DNA of 57,664 nt. It comes from a candidate division TA06 bacterium. GTDB taxonomy: Bacteria; Hydrothermota; DG-26; E44-bin18. The position numbers and the translations under genes are program-made. The notes below the pieces were generated by a model that saw nothing but the letters and a program-made list of their open reading frames with translations, was not told the origin of the DNA and did no database searches. Position 1 is the first letter of the stretch. Each line of letters begins with the position of its first letter. Shown here piece by piece: positions 54,120 to 57,664 of this stretch. The stretch covers positions 1 to 57,664 of the forward strand of contig SOJN01000123.1 of assembly GCA_004376575.1 (NCBI GenBank), given 5' to 3'.

Positions 54120-54140
54120 GAGGCCGCGGTGTTCGGCCTC
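54120..54140. repeat. Perfect hairpin between cdgs-like and arcC genes
   Basis: GAGGCCG-CGGTGTT-CGGCCTC, 7-bp stem. The nearest T-run on the minus strand is ~18 nt away, so it is not a standard intrinsic terminator. Confidence 0.5.
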
Positions 54141-54159
54141 AGGCCGAGAATCAACTGAT

Positions 54160-55476
54160 CTACTTCTTCTTCAGGAAATCATCTATCACGCCTCTCAGGT
54201 CGGGCTTGCCTATCTCGTCAATCTCGTAGGTCACCCTTACTGAAGGTTTCTTTATCTTTATAAGTTTCGAAAGATCAACTGGTGTGGCCACAATCACGCA
54301 GTCACAGTCAACCTTGTTGATGGTTTTCTCGAGGTCCTTGATCTGTTCACTTCCATATCCCATGGCCGGAAGAAGACTCCCGATTTCAGGATACTTCTCA
54401 AACGATTCCCTTGTGGAACCCACAGCATGGGGTTTGGGATCCACCAGTTCTCGGGCGCCATATTTCCTTGCGGCCACAATACCTGCGCCAAATGCCATCT
54501 CGCCGTGGGTGAGGGTAGGACCGTCCTCTATGACCAACACTCTTTTGTTCCGAATCTTCTCTGGATCATCACAGAAGACAGGAGAGGCGGCATCTACTAT
54601 GGTCGCTTTCGGATTGACCTCACGAATGTTGCTCCTCACTTCCTCCACATCCTCTGCTGCTGCGGAATCGATCTTGTTGATTATTGCCACGTCAGCCATT
54701 CTCAGATTCGCCTCACCCGGATGGTAGAAGAGCTCATCTCCTGGCCTGAGCGCATCAAGAAGGACTATGTGGAGGTCACTCCTGTAAAAGGGGAAGTCGT
54801 TGTTCCCTCCATCCCATACGATAATGTCAGCCTCTTTCTCAGCGCGTTTCAGAATCTCGAAGTAGTCAACACCAGCATAGACGGTGACACCCATTCTTAT
54901 CAGAGGTTCGAACTCTTCCCTTTCCTCGATGGTGCAGTCATGCTTTTTCAGATCTTTCAGATCCTCAAACCTCTGCCAGATTTGTTTCTTCAGGTCACCA
55001 TACGGCATCGGATGTCTGACCGCCACCACCTTCTTCTTTCTCTCCATTAGAAGGCGGCAGACTTTCCTTGTCGTCTGGCTCTTGCCACAACCTGTCCTTA
55101 CCGCACAGACAGCAACCACAGGCACTTTCGCCTTAAGCATACAGCACTCAGGACCCATGAACATGAAGTCTGCACCAGCAGCGATTACCTCTGAGGCCAC
55201 TGACATGACATGACGGTATGAAACATCACTGTAGCAAAACGCGACCACATGCACATCGTGCTTCTTTATCAAATCTTTCAGTTTGGGTTCTGGATGGATC
55301 GGTATGCCCCTGGGATATAGCTTACCTGCGAGGGCAGATGGATATTTCCTCTCGTCTATGTCAGGAATCTGGGTTGCTGTAAAGGCGACAACCTTGTAGG
55401 TGTTATTGTTTCTGAAAAATACGTTGAAGTTGTGGAAGTCTCTTCCAGCAGCACCCATGATTATGACTTTACGCAT
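54160..55476 (-). CDS. Cyclic 2,3-diphosphoglycerate synthetase-like GTPase-fold protein
   Basis: 438 aa. Rossmann N-terminus RKVIIMGAAGRDFHNFN, P-loop-like CAVRTGCGKSQTTRKV, IVWDGGNNDFPF and NKIDSA. Closest remembered family is the archaeal cyclic 2,3-diphosphoglycerate synthetase; bacterial members are usually annotated only as GTPases. Upstream of arcC, sucC, sucD, ndk in one direction. Whether it makes cDPG is not shown. Confidence 0.7.
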   Translation of the reverse strand: MRKVIIMGAAGRDFHNFNVFFRNNNTYKVVAFTATQIPDIDERKYPSALAGKLYPRGIPIHPEPKLKDLIKKHDVHVVAFCYSDVSYRHVMSVASEVIAAGADFMFMGPECCMLKAKVPVVAVCAVRTGCGKSQTTRKVCRLLMERKKKVVAVRHPMPYGDLKKQIWQRFEDLKDLKKHDCTIEEREEFEPLIRMGVTVYAGVDYFEILKRAEKEADIIVWDGGNNDFPFYRSDLHIVLLDALRPGDELFYHPGEANLRMADVAIINKIDSAAAEDVEEVRSNIREVNPKATIVDAASPVFCDDPEKIRNKRVLVIEDGPTLTHGEMAFGAGIVAARKYGARELVDPKPHAVGSTRESFEKYPEIGSLLPAMGYGSEQIKDLEKTINKVDCDCVIVATPVDLSKLIKIKKPSVRVTYEIDEIGKPDLRGVIDDFLKKK

Positions 55477-55536
55477 CTTCTCAGTGTGCTCCTTGTAAGG
55501 AAGTTCTTACTCTAATCCAGAGTGTTCCGACAGTGC

Positions 55537-55654
55537 AGCTAGTGCTTCGATTCGCAAATACAGTGACGTTCCATTCAAGGGACATTGCCCCACGTCGCTC
55601 ACTCAGCACTAGTCCTGGGTGAATGAATTCGTCATCGAATTTATGAATCGAAGG
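55537..55654 (-). repeat. MITE-like dispersed repeat, copy 2
   Basis: Inverted relative to copy 1 at 7169-7286. Here the terminal repeats are perfect (CTTCGATTC/GAATCGAAG); the internal hairpin has one mismatch. It ends one base before the aldehyde dehydrogenase stop codon. Confidence 0.75.
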
Positions 55655-55655
55655 G

Positions 55656-57137
55656 TTAGTCTATGCCCTGGGCCTTCTGAAGTGTCCCAGAGAAGTCAAC
55701 AAAGATTGTCTTCCACTCTGTGCACTCGTCCAGAGCCGTTGTTCCTGCCTCCCTGTGGCCGTTACCAGTCCCCTTCGTTCCGCCGAAGGGTGTGTGAACC
55801 TCGGCACCTATGGTCCCTGTATTGATGTAGCAGATCCCTGTGTATATGTCTCGCATGGCCACAAATGCCTTGTTCACATCCTGTGTGTAGATAGAACTGG
55901 ACAGGCCGAAATCCGTGTTGTTGTTGACTTCGATAGCCTCCTCAAGAGATTCCACTGTGATTATACTCAGGACCGGGCCGAATATCTCCTCCTGGGCAAT
56001 CCTCATGTTGGGTTTCACGTCTCCAAAGACTGTGGGTTTGAAGAAGAATCCCTTGGAAAGTTCACCAGTGGTTGCCGGTTCGCCGCCGCAGAGAAGCTTC
56101 GCACCCTCCTTCTTCCCTATGCCCACATATTCGTGTATCTTGTTCAACTGGTCTTCATTTATTACCGGACCGACCTCAGTCTCGGGCCTGAGCCCATCAC
56201 TCAATCTCAGAGTCTTCGCCCTGTTAACAACCATCTGGGTCAGTTTCTTCGCGACGGGCTTCTGAACAATCAACCGGCTGCAGGCAGTGCATCTCTGGCC
56301 TGTGGTGCCGAACGCGGACCATATGATCCCTTCCAATGCCAGGCCGAGATCTCCATCCTCAAGGACCGTAATGGCGTTCTTACCGCCCATCTCCAGTGAT
56401 ACTCGCTTGAACGTCTTCGGACATCTTGATGCAATGTCTGTTCCCACAGAGCATGAGCCGGTAAAGGATATGGCACGAATTCTTTTATCCTCTATCATCG
56501 TGTCGCCAACCTCACCCGCGTGTCCAAAAACGATGTTCAGTACACCGCTAGGAAGGCCTGCATCTTCGAGAGTCTTGACCAGGTTCCACGCAGATTTGGG
56601 AGTATATCTTGCCGGCTTGAAAACAATGGTATTCCCAGCTACGAGAGCAGGCATCAGTTTCCAGGACGGGATTGCCATGGGGAAGTTCCACGGGGTGATT
56701 GCGCCAATAATACCCACAGGCATCCTGACCGACATCGCCCACTTGTTGGGAAGCTCAGACGGAGTCGTCTCACCAAGCAACCTCCTGCCCTCGCCCGCAG
56801 AGTAGAAGGTGAAGTCAATCGCCTCCTGCACATCTCCGCGAGTCTCTGTCAAGACCTTGCCCATCTCCTGAGTCATCTCCCGTGCATATTCCTCTTTTCG
56901 TTCAATGAGAAGATCTCCTGCCTTGTAGAGAATCTCAGCCCTTTTGGGGGCAGGCATGAGCCTCCAGCTATTGAAGGCCTTCTCTGCTGCATCGATTGCC
57001 TTCTTCACATCCTCGGCGTTTGACCGCGGGAATACAGATAGAACATTCCCATTGGCCGGATTGACGTTCTCAGTAGTTCTTCCAGTATGAGATTTGACCC
57101 ACTTCCCACCTATATAGTTCAAGAATTCCTGGGCCAT
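55656..57137 (-). CDS. NAD(P)-dependent aldehyde dehydrogenase
   Basis: 493 aa ALDH superfamily. TPWNFPMAIPSWKLMPAL, SFTGSCSVG, ELGG-equivalent SLEMGGKNA, and catalytic Cys in FGTTGQRCTACSRL. The ATG at 57137 has GGGAGG upstream. Resembles ALDH7/aminoadipate- or succinate-semialdehyde-type enzymes; substrate not determinable from sequence alone. Confidence 0.92.
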   Translation of the reverse strand: MAQEFLNYIGGKWVKSHTGRTTENVNPANGNVLSVFPRSNAEDVKKAIDAAEKAFNSWRLMPAPKRAEILYKAGDLLIERKEEYAREMTQEMGKVLTETRGDVQEAIDFTFYSAGEGRRLLGETTPSELPNKWAMSVRMPVGIIGAITPWNFPMAIPSWKLMPALVAGNTIVFKPARYTPKSAWNLVKTLEDAGLPSGVLNIVFGHAGEVGDTMIEDKRIRAISFTGSCSVGTDIASRCPKTFKRVSLEMGGKNAITVLEDGDLGLALEGIIWSAFGTTGQRCTACSRLIVQKPVAKKLTQMVVNRAKTLRLSDGLRPETEVGPVINEDQLNKIHEYVGIGKKEGAKLLCGGEPATTGELSKGFFFKPTVFGDVKPNMRIAQEEIFGPVLSIITVESLEEAIEVNNNTDFGLSSSIYTQDVNKAFVAMRDIYTGICYINTGTIGAEVHTPFGGTKGTGNGHREAGTTALDECTEWKTIFVDFSGTLQKAQGID

Positions 57138-57172
57138 CCTTCAGACCTCCCTTGTTTTGGACTGTGAGACGA

Positions 57173-57194
57173 CTTTGTGAAAAACATCACAAAG
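57173..57194 (-). promoter_or_regulatory. CRP/FNR-family-like operator upstream of the ALDH gene
   Basis: Perfect inverted repeat CTTTGTGA-N6-TCACAAAG, containing the TGTGA-N6-TCACA core typical of CRP-type regulators. Centred about 47 bp before the ATG. A candidate promoter (TTGACA at 57227-57232, weak TAGCGT at 57204-57209) would start transcription near 57197, placing the operator at the transcription start, a repressor-like position. Confidence 0.5.
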
Positions 57195-57238
57195 GGAATT
57201 ATCACGCTAACATTCACAACCCCAGATGTCAAGCGAAA

Positions 57239-57285
57239 ACGAAATAGGTCTAGCCCGTCCTTGGACGGGATAAGGCATATTTCGT
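57239..57285 (-). repeat. ACGAAATA palindromic repeat, copy C
   Basis: Inverted relative to copies A and B; outer arms ACGAAATAGG and GGCATATTTCGT with an inner perfect stem GCCCGTCC/GGACGGG-type. Confidence 0.65.
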
Positions 57286-57404
57286 CCTGAGTGAAGTCGT
57301 GAGTTTGGCGAGCGACGTAGTCGAAGGATCTCCCAGAGGCAGATTGCTTTATCGCCGGATGGCATGAGTCATATTTCGTCGTGTTTACTCTTTCTTGACG
57401 AGAC

Positions 57405-57537
57405 CGAGTGTTAGTGAAGGTCGAGTTTTAGAAAGAGTTAATCCTGAGGAGGCGGAAGCCGACGAAGGGCTTACTCGGATCGAAGATCACTGCCGAGTGG
57501 TAACGAAGGCCAAATCTTAGAAAGAGTTAATCCTGAG
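57405..57537 (+). repeat. 44-bp direct repeat pair
   Basis: 57405-57448 and 57494-57537 share the final 21 bases exactly (TTAGAAAGAGTTAATCCTGA plus G) and most of the preceding 23, spaced 89 bp apart. ACTCTTTCT at 57387-57395 forms an inverted partner. Confidence 0.7.
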
Positions 57538-57664
57538 CCGCAGGCGAAGGGAGCGGAGTCCCTTCGATACTCTCCTCGTGAAACGAGGCAGGCAGGATAA
57601 ACTCCGGACCTGCTTGTGCCAGATTGATAATCATATAAAAGGCACCTCGGTATACCAGAAGGTT

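Larger units (their letters stand above)
57138..57664. other. Gene-free 3' end of the window
   Basis: No supported ORF. It holds the ALDH control region, palindrome copy C (57239-57285) and a 44-bp direct repeat (57405-57448, 57494-57537). Confidence 0.65.

Noticed and set aside
54120-54140. Intrinsic terminator between cdgs-like gene and arcC
   Set aside because: The stem is good but no T-tract directly follows it on the transcribed strand.

Overview
The window reads as a chromosome segment from an uncultured, strictly anaerobic bacterium. Secreted proteins end in FlgD-like or type-9-like sorting domains, a lipoprotein has an 'NPLDP' mature end, there is a DUF5683 protein, and no respiratory chain is visible. 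These traits fit an FCB-adjacent candidate phylum of the WOR-3/TA06 kind, but that placement is inference. Nearly all genes are on the minus strand. The plus strand carries only tRNA-Leu plus a rubrerythrin, one repeat-built secreted protein, and a TonB protein.

Layout. 0-7 kb: envelope and secreted proteins, a PEGA-domain Ser/Thr kinase and a GAF/sigma-54 activator (ATGA overlap). 7-10.4 kb: tRNA-Leu, rubrerythrin, an apparent insertion carrying a lone phage-tail-tube-like gene between 75-bp direct repeats, then a repeat-rich gene-free stretch. 10.4-23.3 kb: one long co-oriented run, in transcription order selC, DUF3343, yedF, selD, nfnA, nfnB, yceD, rpmF, plsX, fabH, fabD, fabG, acpP, fabF, rnc, DUF6504, etfB, etfA. 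23.6-29.4 kb: secreted repeat protein, membrane proteins, TonB. 29.6-32.9 kb: selB and selA. 33-34.2 kb: a REP-associated (RAYT/Y1) transposase framed by inverted pairs of its REP. 34.3-43.9 kb: a ten-gene electron-transfer operon (korDABC, a GltD-like flavoprotein, MvhD, an HdrC/B fusion, an HdrA-MvhD fusion, zinc ribbon, ferredoxin). 44-55.5 kb: fumarase, glycolate/lactate-type oxidase genes, LarA-like racemase, ndk, sucD, sucC, carbamate kinase and a cyclic-2,3-diphosphoglycerate-synthetase-like protein. 55.7-57.1 kb: aldehyde dehydrogenase, then repeats.

Main discovery. A complete selenocysteine system (selA, selB, selC, selD) lies within about 11 kb, and its likely clients sit beside it, hidden by in-frame UGA codons. 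SelD carries Sec at residue 15. HdrA is split into two open frames by two UGAs that replace both cysteines of its conserved CxxC, giving U-x-x-U. A short membrane protein at 28.1-28.6 kb, with a strong ribosome binding site, has an in-frame UGA followed by a UxxxxC. All four UGAs are followed, 16-31 nt downstream, by a hairpin whose loop is GGUC or GGUCC, a shared SECIS-like signature. The membrane protein is, as far as I can tell, an undescribed selenoprotein candidate.

Metabolic reading (inference). 2-oxoacid:ferredoxin oxidoreductase, Hdr/Mvh-type flavin modules, two GltD-like flavoproteins (one as NfnAB) and EtfAB suggest flavin-based electron bifurcation linking ferredoxin, NAD(P)H and disulfide or other acceptors. 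Lactate-type oxidation (LarA, GlcD/GlcF) and partial TCA steps (fumarase, succinyl-CoA synthetase, KOR) feed it.
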